The translations under genes and the position numbers were made by a program. The notes below the pieces were generated by a model. It did not search any database. It saw only the letters and a program-made list of their open reading frames with translations, and was not told the DNA's origin. 5,790 nucleotides of DNA from Planctomycetaceae bacterium (GTDB lineage Bacteria > Planctomycetota > Planctomycetia > Pirellulales > Pirellulaceae), in contig SKVE01000935.1 in the NCBI GenBank assembly GCA_007129635.1, positions 1 to 5,790 on the forward strand. The letters run 5' to 3'. Shown in pieces: positions 1 to 5,790 of this stretch (position 1 is the first letter of the stretch; every line of letters begins with the position of its first letter).

Positions 1-22
1 ATCAAATTAGGGAGGTAAGCTG

Positions 23-154
23 TTGGCATTCATGAAGGAACAAGCTCTGCGAGTATCCGACACCGAGCGTTTGCCGGGCAGCAGTGTCCGCACAGCCCTC
101 CAAACGATCAAGGGAGCGGCGTTGGAAAAGTGGGAACAAATCAATTGGCCTTGA
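23..154 (+). CDS. Possible small protein, function unknown (43 codons)
   Basis: I do not recognise this product. An in-frame TAG at 8-10 is followed by GGAGG at 11-15, then TTG at 23 with a 7-base spacing, and the frame stays open to TGA at 152-154. An internal ATG at 32 would give a 40-residue product, but it lies 16 bases from the GGAGG. The C-terminal half (…TALQTIKGAALEKWEQINWP) is charged and helix-like, with no signal peptide and no membrane segment. By my count GC is about 56/47/63 percent at codon positions 1/2/3, which leans towards coding. A hairpin with T-tract begins 22 bases after the stop and would serve as its terminator, in a convergent arrangement with the gene ending at 259. 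It could equally be a chance frame or the tail of a decayed gene. Confidence 0.3.
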   Translation: MAFMKEQALRVSDTERLPGSSVRTALQTIKGAALEKWEQINWP

Positions 155-176
155 CCAGCACAGACTGAACCCCATG

Positions 177-227
177 GTTGCATAAAAAGTAGGATGGATT
201 GGCAATCCGTCCCACTTTTTGTGCAAC
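177..227. terminator. Bidirectional intrinsic terminator (25-bp inverted repeat)
   Basis: Arms 177-201 and 203-227 are inverted copies of 25 bases with three differences. The core GGATTG/CAATCC is preceded by AAAAAGT and followed by ACTTTTT, so either strand yields a GC-rich stem ending in a run of U. On the minus strand two of the three differences become G-U or other weak pairs, so the stem remains stable. It lies 31 bases beyond the stop of the minus-strand fusion gene (259) and 22 bases beyond the possible plus-strand ORF ending at 154, as expected for a terminator shared by convergent genes. It could alternatively be one copy of a dispersed palindromic repeat; one copy in the window cannot tell. 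Confidence 0.65.
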
Positions 228-258
228 GTTGGCCTAGTCCGCGGCTGGCGGCGGCGAA

Positions 259-1839
259 TCAGCGGGGTGCGAAAGTGGCCCAAGCCCGCTGTTCGGTGAA
301 ATCATCAGGTTTTGGATAGTCCTGGTTCTCCAGCAGTTCTTCGTAGGTCGGGGCTGAAGACGGCATGCCCGCTTCGGGAACCTCTAGCCCAGCGGTCCAG
401 GCGACCGCGTTCAACACGAACGTTCGATAATCATCGTCCGCCCACGCCCAATGCCAATGTCCGCCGGTGAAGCCAAAACCGCGCCCCCCGTCAGGCCGCT
501 CGTAAGCCCAAGCCACATGCTCGGCTTCGCCGCGGCGTTCCCGGACCGTCGGGTTATTGCTGTGCGGACCATCAGGACGCTCGCGGGTGCTGTCCGGCGG
601 AACGGCCGTCAACAAGGGCGTAACGCCTTCCATATCCGGGCGGAAACGCATGTGGTAGTACCATTCGTCGTACAAGGCGAACGGCTCGACGCCTCGCGTG
701 ATCGGATGCGTCGGCAACTGTTCGAAACGGGCTGTCCACCAGGGGTTGACCGACCAATGCGTTTCAAAGTAACCGCCGATCCAATCCAGGAACTGCTGGC
801 CGGCTCGGTCCTTGGGTACCTCGACCGCATAGTGCAGACAGGCCAACCCGACGCCCTGGTTCATCAGCGGTTCCACCTGTTCCAGATGAGGCAGGATCGG
901 GTGCCCGCCGCCGCCGTTGGCGAAGATCACGATCGTATCGGCGCCCTCGAAGGCGTCGGGGTCGTCGGGCCAACCGTTGACGTGAACAGCCGTTTCGACC
1001 GGCAGCCCGCTTTCCTCCAGCAACTGAGCCAGCAACAAGAGGCCGGCCTTGTGCTCGTGACCGCCGTAGCCGTGGCTGGCCGTCCCCGCGACGAACACCA
1101 CTCGCTTCTTGTCGGCGGAATCCGCAGCCGCCTGGTCGCCGTCCAGTTCCTTCAGCCGCACGTTGCGGAACAGAACCTTCATCGGCGGACCGGCGTGCAA
1201 TTGAAAGGCGATCAACCCGTCCGCTCGCCGATTCGCCTCGTCATGGTCGGTCACTTCGGCCATCGTGTGGCCATTGATCTTTTGCGAGATCGTCCAGTCA
1301 CGCGCGATGATGTGGTACTCGTTCCAGCCGTTCAGATCGATATTTTCCAGTAGCTCCTGAGAGTCACCGACTTTGCCCACGATCTGTGGCTTGGAATCTT
1401 TGCCGATCACGGTCTTGTCGCCCCGCATGGCCAGGATTCCCCGATACCGTTCTCCATACATGATCCCCATGAAGCGTCCGCTGTCTTCGATGTCGGGCTG
1501 GTAGCCACCGACGACCCACTTGCCCCATTCGTCGGGTTTCTCGAAACTGCGGACCTGAATGCCCGAATTCCCGTTGACCAGTTTGAATTCGACCTTCAAT
1601 TCGAAATCGCCTGGTTCACCGTCACGCCAAATCAGGAACGTATTCCCTTTGGTGGGATTCTCGGCGGTTGTCTGGCCAACGATGGCACCGTCTTCCACTC
1701 GCCAGAAGTCGGGGTTGCCATCCCAGCCGTCCAGTGTCTTCCCATCGAAGATCGGACGAAAGTCGGTATCGTCGGCCTGGACCGGAGTGGCCATTGCGGC
1801 CAGGAGCAAGCACGAAGTCAAAAGCATTGCGTAGCGCAC
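259..1839 (-). CDS. Secreted 3-keto-disaccharide hydrolase (DUF1080) – ThuA fusion protein
   Basis: Predicted exported protein of 526 residues. The start is GTG at 1839, chosen because GGAGG lies 8 bases upstream; an ATG four codons later is too far from it. The open frame extends 49 codons further upstream, but that part runs into the preceding gene and does not look like a leader. Residues 1-22 form a signal peptide ([18 protein letters not shown] core). Residues about 27-232 match the 3-keto-disaccharide hydrolase fold (PF06439): [13 protein letters not shown], then [21 protein letters not shown] and a closing FRNVRLKEL strand. This family cleaves glycosides oxidised at C3. Residues about 245-484 match ThuA (PF06283), a class I glutamine-amidotransferase-like fold linked to trehalose/3-keto-sugar use: SHGYGGHEH (255-263), LACLHYA with H336, YDEWYYH (390-396) and [11 protein letters not shown] (456-466). 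A Ser-Ala-Asp linker joins them. It follows the ceramidase-like gene by 137 bases on the same strand and ends before a terminator hairpin. Family assignment is firm; the substrate is not known. Confidence 0.93.
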   Translation of the reverse strand: MRYAMLLTSCLLLAAMATPVQADDTDFRPIFDGKTLDGWDGNPDFWRVEDGAIVGQTTAENPTKGNTFLIWRDGEPGDFELKVEFKLVNGNSGIQVRSFEKPDEWGKWVVGGYQPDIEDSGRFMGIMYGERYRGILAMRGDKTVIGKDSKPQIVGKVGDSQELLENIDLNGWNEYHIIARDWTISQKINGHTMAEVTDHDEANRRADGLIAFQLHAGPPMKVLFRNVRLKELDGDQAAADSADKKRVVFVAGTASHGYGGHEHKAGLLLLAQLLEESGLPVETAVHVNGWPDDPDAFEGADTIVIFANGGGGHPILPHLEQVEPLMNQGVGLACLHYAVEVPKDRAGQQFLDWIGGYFETHWSVNPWWTARFEQLPTHPITRGVEPFALYDEWYYHMRFRPDMEGVTPLLTAVPPDSTRERPDGPHSNNPTVRERRGEAEHVAWAYERPDGGRGFGFTGGHWHWAWADDDYRTFVLNAVAWTAGLEVPEAGMPSSAPTYEELLENQDYPKPDDFTEQRAWATFAPR

Positions 1840-1847
1840 GAAACAAT

Positions 1848-1852
1848 CCTCC
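1848..1852 (-). promoter_or_regulatory. Ribosome binding site deciding a GTG start
   Basis: On the minus strand GGAGG is followed by 8 bases (ATTGTTTC) and then GTG at 1839-1837. No comparable site precedes the ATG twelve bases further in, or the far upstream ATG at 1986, so this site selects the 526-residue product with an N-terminal signal peptide. Confidence 0.75.
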
Positions 1853-1868
1853 AAAAGGGAATGGGGAT

Positions 1869-1889
1869 GCGGCCCACTCGAATGGCCGC
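1869..1889 (-). promoter_or_regulatory. Leader hairpin ahead of the DUF1080-ThuA gene
   Basis: GCGGCC (1869-1874) and GGCCGC (1884-1889) form a perfect 6-bp GC stem with a 9-base loop. In the minus-strand transcript it sits 16 bases before the GGAGG ribosome site. There is no U run, so it is not an intrinsic terminator; it may affect mRNA stability or translation, or may be chance in GC-rich DNA. Confidence 0.25.
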
Positions 1890-1946
1890 TGAGGTGAGTG
1901 CCGATCGTCGTCCACGATGTCTTGGATCGACGAACCGTTTCCACTG

Positions 1947-1975
1947 ATTCTATCGGAGCCGGTCGACGACGGCAA
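1947..1975 (-). promoter_or_regulatory. Possible sigma-70-type promoter for the DUF1080-ThuA gene
   Basis: On the minus strand TTGCCG (1975-1970) and TAGAAT (1952-1947) are separated by exactly 17 bases, giving 4/6 and 5/6 matches to the housekeeping consensus. The site starts directly after the stop codon of the upstream gene (1977) and would give a leader of about 100 bases. It suggests that the fusion gene can be transcribed apart from the ceramidase-like gene. Promoter consensus is poorly defined in Planctomycetes, so this is tentative. Confidence 0.3.
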
Positions 1976-1976
1976 G

Positions 1977-3356
1977 CTACCGACATAGATCGGCCTGCAG
2001 GTCGCTGATAGCTTGTTTCAGGACTTGCTCAGCCTGAGCGGAGAACCAACCGATGTGCGCGGAAACCAGGCCCAGCGTTTCATAACCTCCTTGCTCGATG
2101 ACACGCGCCGACGGCAGATAACCGTAGACCTGATTGCTGTAACCGGCGACCCACAGCGGCTGCGTTTCGACGGCGGCAGCGACCAGCGGGACATAGTCCG
2201 CCACGACCTCGCCCGACAAGGCGACCAGCGTCAGGCTGTCGCCGAACAGCCACAGGGCCAAGGGGGCCGGGTAGTGCTCGGCCAGCGGCTGGCCCAGTCG
2301 CTGGGCTTGAAGGATCCGCCGCGCATTGTGCGATTCCCAAAACGGGCCTTCGGCTAGTTGTTCCAAGCGTTCTGCTGGCGGAGGCGATACCAACGGCAGA
2401 TCCACCCGCGTAAACGCGACTCGCAGCGGACCCGTCACCGGTTGCATCGAACCTGCGAGAACTCGACAGACTTCGGCCCCCAGCGACGCGCCGTGCCGCT
2501 GAACCCACTCTTGCTGGTCTGCCGTCGCCCGTGGCTCGGGATTGGCATCCGCGCCACAGCCCTGCACGAACAGCGTTGTCGAGCCCGGATGTTGCTGTTC
2601 GATGGCCTGCCGCGCGTAGCCGGGGAAATCGGCCGAGACCTTTCGATTCGATCCGCCCAGCGTGACCGGGTGGCAAGCAGCACCGAAGACAACGCCGCGC
2701 AACTGACCGTCAGGACCATCGATCCGCAAGACGGGAACCGTCGCATCGATCGGTCCGTCCGGATAGGGAGCCATCCTATGATACTTGCCGTCGGCGTCCA
2801 GCGATCGACGATTGCGGATAAAGTCCGCTCGCCCCACCTCCCAAGCCAGCCACGCAGGCTGCCGGTCGTCCAAGGCCGCCTGGGCCACATCGGCCAACCG
2901 GTTCCATAACCACTGCGTGTACGCCTTGGTCCTCTGCAGGTCTTCTTCCGGGATGGGATAGCGGTTCAAGTCGGAGGTGCCGATCATGGGCCCCGAGTGG
3001 GTATGCGACCAGTTCAGCAGGATCTGCCGCCTTTGGAGCCCGGTGCGCTGCGTCAGCACCAAGCTCAATTCCCGCTCTTCCGGTTCGCGCAGTACGCACA
3101 GATCCGCAGTGATCAACACCGCAAGTTCGCCCTCGGGACATTGGATGGCCATCGCCCGAGCGAACAGATCGTCCAGCCGACCGTCGAACGGCTGGAAGCG
3201 GTTCTGATTGGCGTATCCGTACAACCAGACCGGCTGCTCGGGGGTAATGCAAACGCTGGCCAACCCGATCTGCCAGGGTGCGTCCGACGCGAGCGATCTG
3301 CTGATAGGAAGCAGCAGCACAACGGCGACAATGGCTACGGCCCCATAACCCCTCAT
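1977..3356 (-). CDS. Secreted neutral/alkaline ceramidase-like hydrolase (N-terminal domain only)
   Basis: Predicted exported protein of 459 residues. The start ATG at 3356 is preceded by AAGGAG at 9 bases and opens a clean signal peptide (MRGYGAVAIVAVVLLLPISRSLAS, cut near residue 23-24); the frame extends 34 codons further without a better site. The mature part follows the neutral ceramidase N-terminal family (PF04734): ITP..PVWLYGYA near 37-48, DGRLDDLFARAM (58-69), ITADL (82-86), NWSHTHSGP (115-123), ACHPVTLGG (227-235), VQGCGADANP (264-273), LSGEVVADY (380-388) and GYSNQVYGYLPS (405-416). H118 or H120, H229, E383 and a tyrosine in the last motif correspond to the zinc site of true ceramidases, which cut the ceramide amide bond. 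The block that carries the serine nucleophile (GDVSPN in classic enzymes) reads GADANP here, so the usual nucleophile seems absent. The immunoglobulin-like C-terminal domain of the roughly 650-780-residue enzymes is also missing. Family membership is confident; ceramidase activity is doubtful, and a different amide or ester may be the substrate. Confidence 0.9.
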   Translation of the reverse strand: MRGYGAVAIVAVVLLLPISRSLASDAPWQIGLASVCITPEQPVWLYGYANQNRFQPFDGRLDDLFARAMAIQCPEGELAVLITADLCVLREPEERELSLVLTQRTGLQRRQILLNWSHTHSGPMIGTSDLNRYPIPEEDLQRTKAYTQWLWNRLADVAQAALDDRQPAWLAWEVGRADFIRNRRSLDADGKYHRMAPYPDGPIDATVPVLRIDGPDGQLRGVVFGAACHPVTLGGSNRKVSADFPGYARQAIEQQHPGSTTLFVQGCGADANPEPRATADQQEWVQRHGASLGAEVCRVLAGSMQPVTGPLRVAFTRVDLPLVSPPPAERLEQLAEGPFWESHNARRILQAQRLGQPLAEHYPAPLALWLFGDSLTLVALSGEVVADYVPLVAAAVETQPLWVAGYSNQVYGYLPSARVIEQGGYETLGLVSAHIGWFSAQAEQVLKQAISDLQADLCR

Positions 3357-3365
3357 GAGTCGATA

Positions 3366-3371
3366 CTCCTT
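3366..3371 (-). promoter_or_regulatory. Ribosome binding site of the ceramidase-like gene
   Basis: AAGGAG on the minus strand lies 9 bases before the ATG at 3356. It decides the start in favour of the 459-residue product with an intact signal peptide over the 493-residue upstream ATG at 3458. Confidence 0.7.
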
Positions 3372-3413
3372 GCGAACAAGTCGAATTGAAAGCACTAGCC
3401 CCAATGCTCTGGA

Positions 3414-3440
3414 TTGACACATTGTGCGTTTCAGTATAGC
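3414..3440 (+). promoter_or_regulatory. Possible promoter for the GH42-like gene
   Basis: A perfect TTGACA (3414-3419) is followed after 15 bases by TATAGC (3435-3440, 4/6 to TATAAT). The spacer is short of the ideal 17. It would give a 5' leader of roughly 145 bases that includes the inverted repeat at 3507-3561. Tentative. Confidence 0.28.
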
Positions 3441-3506
3441 GTAACTGACTGGGGACACCTACACAGCCGCGAGGCTCAAACTGTTGATGAGGTCAACGGG
3501 GTCGGG

Positions 3507-3561
3507 AGTCGTTTTCAGCCGGCGATCAACCATAGGGACAGCGGCTTGGCCAAAAACGACT
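3507..3561 (+). repeat. Bipartite inverted repeat in the leader of the GH42-like gene
   Basis: Outer arms AGTCGTTTT (3507-3515) and AAAACGACT (3553-3561) are perfect 9-bp inverted copies. Inner arms AGCCG (3517-3521) and CGGCT (3542-3546) continue the stem around a 20-base loop, with a 1-versus-6-base internal bulge. The structure ends 15 bases before the ribosome site, so it could influence translation or stability of the mRNA, or be a relic of an element end. It matches no riboswitch class that I recognise. Confidence 0.4.
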
Positions 3562-3576
3562 TCATGAATCTTCTGT

Positions 3577-3582
3577 GAAGGA
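3577..3582 (+). promoter_or_regulatory. Ribosome binding site of the GH42-like gene
   Basis: GAAGGA lies 9 bases before ATG 3592. An in-frame TGA at 3565-3567 excludes any start further upstream, so this site and ATG fix the N terminus. Confidence 0.65.
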
Positions 3583-3591
3583 CGTAGCACG

Positions 3592-5790
3592 ATGTCGAGC
3601 AAACGTTGGTTTCGTTGGGTGGCCATTTTGGCCTTGGGACTGATGAACCAGGCGGCGATGGCCCAAGAGCCCAGGCGGCTGGCTCAGGTCGCCGAGGCGG
3701 GTCAGCCGATCGCCGGGGCGCCGCGAGCCAGCGATGTGTGCATGCGATCGCTGCGTCCGCGCCCGGTCAACGCCCAGGACCCGCACGATACGTTGCAGGC
3801 AATGCGAGGTTTCCACGTGACCTGGTTGGAATGGACCTACGGGAACGATCCCGAGTTTATCCGCCGAGTCCATTCGCTGGGCGCTACGTTTGGCGGGGCC
3901 TTGGCGGCCGGATCCTACTCGGGCGATCAACCGCACGAAGGTTGGAACGTTCGCGATCTGGAGGGGACGCCCGTCTATGCGACTTGGATGCGTGCCTGGC
4001 GACGGCCCAATCCCTGGGGCTGCGCGAATCACCCCGAGTTTCGCAACGGGCATGTCCGGGCGGCGATCGAAGCGGTCCAGGCGGGTGCGGATGTGCTGCA
4101 GCGCGACGAGCCGGGACAGAACATGCACGCGCTGAACTGGGGCGGATGCTTCTGCGATCATTGCATGCAGGGTTTTCGAGCCTGGTTGGATCAACATGCC
4201 GACCGGCAGACCTTGCAGGACTTAGCCGTTAGTGACTTGAGCACCTTCGATTATCGCGAATACCTGCGGCAGCGGGATGCGCCCGTGGGCGATGATTTTC
4301 GCCGTTGGCCGGGCGACGCATTGCAGGCCTATTTCGAACGCTTTCAGATCGAATCCACCGTGGCGTTCAACCGTTGGTGGCGGGCTCGATTGAATGAACA
4401 TTTCGGCCGCCCGATTCCCGTGTCGTGCAACAACGGATGCCGCCACTGGCGAGACATCGAACAGGTCTTCGACTATGCGATCGGCGAACTTTCGACCAGT
4501 CATGCGACGCCCGAGTTCCTGCACGCGGCCATGCGTCAAGCGGCAGCCTTGGGCAAGACGCAAACCGTGACGATGCCGCTGCGCCGCGGCGGGCCCCAGG
4601 AAACGGCCGATTGGGTTCGGCATACGCGACAGACGTTGGCGACGGCCTACGCGACGGGCGGGCATATCGAGATGCCGTGGGATACGTATCTGCCCACGCC
4701 CGATGCGCAGCGTTACTTCGGTGATCCGGCCAACTATGCGGACTTGACGGCCTTTGTTCGCGGGATGGCCGGTTTTCTGGACGGGTATGCGGAAGCGTTC
4801 GCATGCGGTGGCGATATCGTCGATACGCGCTGGTTGGACAACTTGCCACCGATCACGCTGTTGGCTGATGGCGTGTACGCATGGGCTCGCGCCGTGCCGG
4901 GCGAATCGGAGCAGCCGGTGGTGATCCATCTGGTCGACTGGCGCGATCAGCCTCAACCGTTCCGGCTGTCGCTGCGTCCGCAGGCCTTTTTCGGCAGCCA
5001 GCCGTTGCGATTGCGACTGTTTACGCCGGTGTTGCCGTACGACCAGCCGACGCACGATCGAGCCTTCGAATCGGGCGATTACTCGCCACTGGTACACGAA
5101 ACCGTCCTGGCCGCTGGTTACGTCAACTCGGTGGATATCCCCGCGCTGGGACCCTGGGCGATGCTGGTTGTCCAGCCCGAATCGACATCCGTGGACGGCA
5201 TCTGGCCACCGGCGGTGATCGCATCGGATACGCACTTGCTGCACGAAACGACGGTGATGCTGGACAGCGCGACCCCCAACACGAGCATCCATTACACACG
5301 GGACGGCACCCCACCGTCTGTCCAGTCGCCCCGTTATACAGAGCCCCTGGTGCTGCGGGATAATACGACCATTTCGGCCATCGCCGTCGGGCAAGGTCGG
5401 ATATCTGCGCCCGTGTCGGCGACGTTCGCCCGGCGGGAGAGAACGCCGAACTTGATCCCCCATGGCGACTTTGCTGACGGCCTGACCGGCTGGCAACGGA
5501 TCGTGAGTGGTCAAGCGGGCGACGATGCGCTGCAGGTGGATGTCGATCCCAGCGGGCGACTGCCCGGTCCGGGCAACGTGCGGTTACAGATCCGGAACCC
5601 GACGGGCACCGTCTACCATCTGCGGCTGGTCCATCCCTTCCAGGCCGAACCCGGAATCGGGTACTCGCTCAGCTTCCTGGCGGTCGCCGACGGCCCGGTG
5701 CATTGTCGCGTCGGACTCCAGGCGCGGCGGGCTCCGCATACGGTTTTGGGCATGAAACACGAGGGGATCGGGACCATCCCACAACGTTAC
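3592..5790 (+). CDS. Secreted multi-modular GH42-like glycoside hydrolase, 3' end cut by window edge
   Basis: The frame is open from ATG 3592 to the last base (733 codons, no stop), so the C terminus is missing. Residues 1-24 are a signal peptide (WVAILALGLMNQAAMA, cut before QEP). Residues about 40-430 look like a TIM-barrel hydrolase. RDEP at 171-174 is placed like the acid/base NE pair of GH42 beta-galactosidases, with E173 as candidate. CFCDHC (C186, C188, C191) together with C144 reproduces the spacing of the GH42 structural zinc site. E360 in HIEMPWD is the better nucleophile candidate; E299 is another. Residues about 440-530 (VVIHLVDWRD onward) form a beta-sandwich. Residues about 541-612 match the chitobiase/hexosaminidase C-terminal module (PF13290), with IHYTRDGTPPS at 566-576. 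From N620 (NLIPHGDF…GW) a galactose-binding-like carbohydrate module begins and is truncated. It is transcribed divergently from the ceramidase-like gene. The likely role is extracellular or periplasmic cleavage of a bound glycan; overall similarity to GH42 seems remote, so the family and substrate are inferred. Confidence 0.85.
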   Translation, partial: MSSKRWFRWVAILALGLMNQAAMAQEPRRLAQVAEAGQPIAGAPRASDVCMRSLRPRPVNAQDPHDTLQAMRGFHVTWLEWTYGNDPEFIRRVHSLGATFGGALAAGSYSGDQPHEGWNVRDLEGTPVYATWMRAWRRPNPWGCANHPEFRNGHVRAAIEAVQAGADVLQRDEPGQNMHALNWGGCFCDHCMQGFRAWLDQHADRQTLQDLAVSDLSTFDYREYLRQRDAPVGDDFRRWPGDALQAYFERFQIESTVAFNRWWRARLNEHFGRPIPVSCNNGCRHWRDIEQVFDYAIGELSTSHATPEFLHAAMRQAAALGKTQTVTMPLRRGGPQETADWVRHTRQTLATAYATGGHIEMPWDTYLPTPDAQRYFGDPANYADLTAFVRGMAGFLDGYAEAFACGGDIVDTRWLDNLPPITLLADGVYAWARAVPGESEQPVVIHLVDWRDQPQPFRLSLRPQAFFGSQPLRLRLFTPVLPYDQPTHDRAFESGDYSPLVHETVLAAGYVNSVDIPALGPWAMLVVQPESTSVDGIWPPAVIASDTHLLHETTVMLDSATPNTSIHYTRDGTPPSVQSPRYTEPLVLRDNTTISAIAVGQGRISAPVSATFARRERTPNLIPHGDFADGLTGWQRIVSGQAGDDALQVDVDPSGRLPGPGNVRLQIRNPTGTVYHLRLVHPFQAEPGIGYSLSFLAVADGPVHCRVGLQARRAPHTVLGMKHEGIGTIPQRY

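Larger units (their letters stand above)
3357..3591. other. Divergent intergenic region between the ceramidase-like and GH42-like genes
   Basis: This 235-bp stretch must hold the start signals for both flanking genes. It contains a plus-strand promoter candidate, a TATACT hexamer on the minus strand at 3433-3438 (without a convincing -35 element at 16-18 bases), a small GTTGA/TCAAC hairpin (3483-3497), a larger inverted repeat (3507-3561) and a coding-like minus-strand frame. No operator with a clear known consensus is visible. Confidence 0.6.
3459..3626 (-). pseudogene. Possible gene remnant or small protein in the divergent region
   Basis: On the minus strand a frame of 55 codons runs from ATG at 3626 to TAG at 3461-3459. 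It overlaps the first 35 bases of the GH42-like gene. The product ends HEVVFGQAAVPMVDRRL, then KTTPDPVDLINSLSLAAV, which reads like a natural protein. Over the last 34 codons, which lie outside the neighbouring gene, I count GC of about 71, 41 and 62 percent at codon positions 1, 2 and 3, a pattern typical of coding DNA. Only a weak AAGG precedes the ATG. I do not recognise the family. It could be the 3' end of a gene whose 5' part was replaced, a real small protein, or chance. Confidence 0.25.

Noticed and set aside
2..283. Minus-strand frame of 93 codons at the left edge
   Set aside because: It overlaps the end of the fusion gene, spans the terminator hairpin, has no ribosome site and a composition unlike a real protein.
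451..1353. Plus-strand frame of 300 codons opposite the ThuA/DUF1080 gene
   Set aside because: Shadow frame. The minus strand has clear DUF1080 and ThuA motifs with a consistent start, and the plus-strand product matches nothing I recognise.
1840..1986. N-terminal extension of the fusion protein to ATG 1986
   Set aside because: It would place 49 non-leader residues before the signal peptide and overlap the preceding gene, whereas GGAGG at 1848-1852 points to GTG 1839.
2358..2909. Plus-strand frame of 183 codons inside the ceramidase-like gene
   Set aside because: Antisense to strongly conserved family motifs (ACHPVTLGG, VQGCGADANP); Arg-rich shadow product.
3445..3462. ACTGGGGACACCT string in the intergenic region as a possible mobile-element end
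   Set aside because: Only one copy is visible and there is no target duplication, paired terminal repeat or transposase, so it cannot be supported.
3562..4197. Minus-strand frame of 211 codons over the start of the GH42-like gene
   Set aside because: Shadow of the plus-strand signal peptide and barrel region. It is in a different frame from the coding-like remnant at 3459-3626 and shows no motif.
4222..5514. Long minus-strand frame of 430 codons opposite the GH42-like gene
   Set aside because: Its product is rich in Arg, His and Gln without domain structure, typical of the shadow of a GC-rich gene. The plus strand carries a signal peptide, recognised modules and a ribosome site over the same span.

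Overview
The window looks like chromosomal DNA of a Planctomycetes bacterium, probably Pirellulales-like. This is inferred from moderately high GC, from secreted enzymes of families that are expanded in that phylum (3-keto-disaccharide hydrolase/DUF1080, ThuA, ceramidase-like), and from Gram-negative type signal peptides on all three large proteins. No taxonomic marker gene is present, so the assignment rests on protein style only.

Layout. Positions 1-258 hold a possible 43-codon plus-strand ORF (23-154) and then a strong symmetric hairpin with A5/T5 flanks (177-227) that can terminate transcription from both sides. Positions 259-1839 (minus strand) encode a secreted fusion of a 3-keto-disaccharide hydrolase domain and a ThuA-like domain, starting at a GTG that is fixed by a GGAGG ribosome site. 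After a 137-bp gap with a possible promoter, 1977-3356 (minus strand) encode a secreted, single-domain member of the neutral ceramidase-like family. It keeps the metal-site histidines but appears to lack the serine nucleophile of true ceramidases. A 235-bp divergent intergenic region (3357-3591) separates this pair from a plus-strand gene that begins at 3592 and runs off the right edge (733 codons visible). That gene encodes a secreted multi-modular protein: a GH42-like barrel with an apparent zinc-binding cysteine set, a beta-sandwich, a chitobiase C-terminal-like module and the beginning of a carbohydrate-binding-like module.

The divergent region is not featureless. It holds a possible promoter for the plus-strand gene, a bipartite inverted repeat just upstream of that gene's ribosome site, and a minus-strand reading frame (3459-3626) with coding-like base periodicity that may be a gene remnant or a small protein.

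Together the three large genes look like a small export-targeted catabolic locus. The plus-strand protein would bind and cut a glycoside, the fusion protein would act on oxidised (3-keto) sugars, and the ceramidase-like amidase/hydrolase would cut an amide or related bond. A link to a glycolipid or amino-sugar substrate is speculation. No rRNA, tRNA, CRISPR array or intact insertion sequence was seen.
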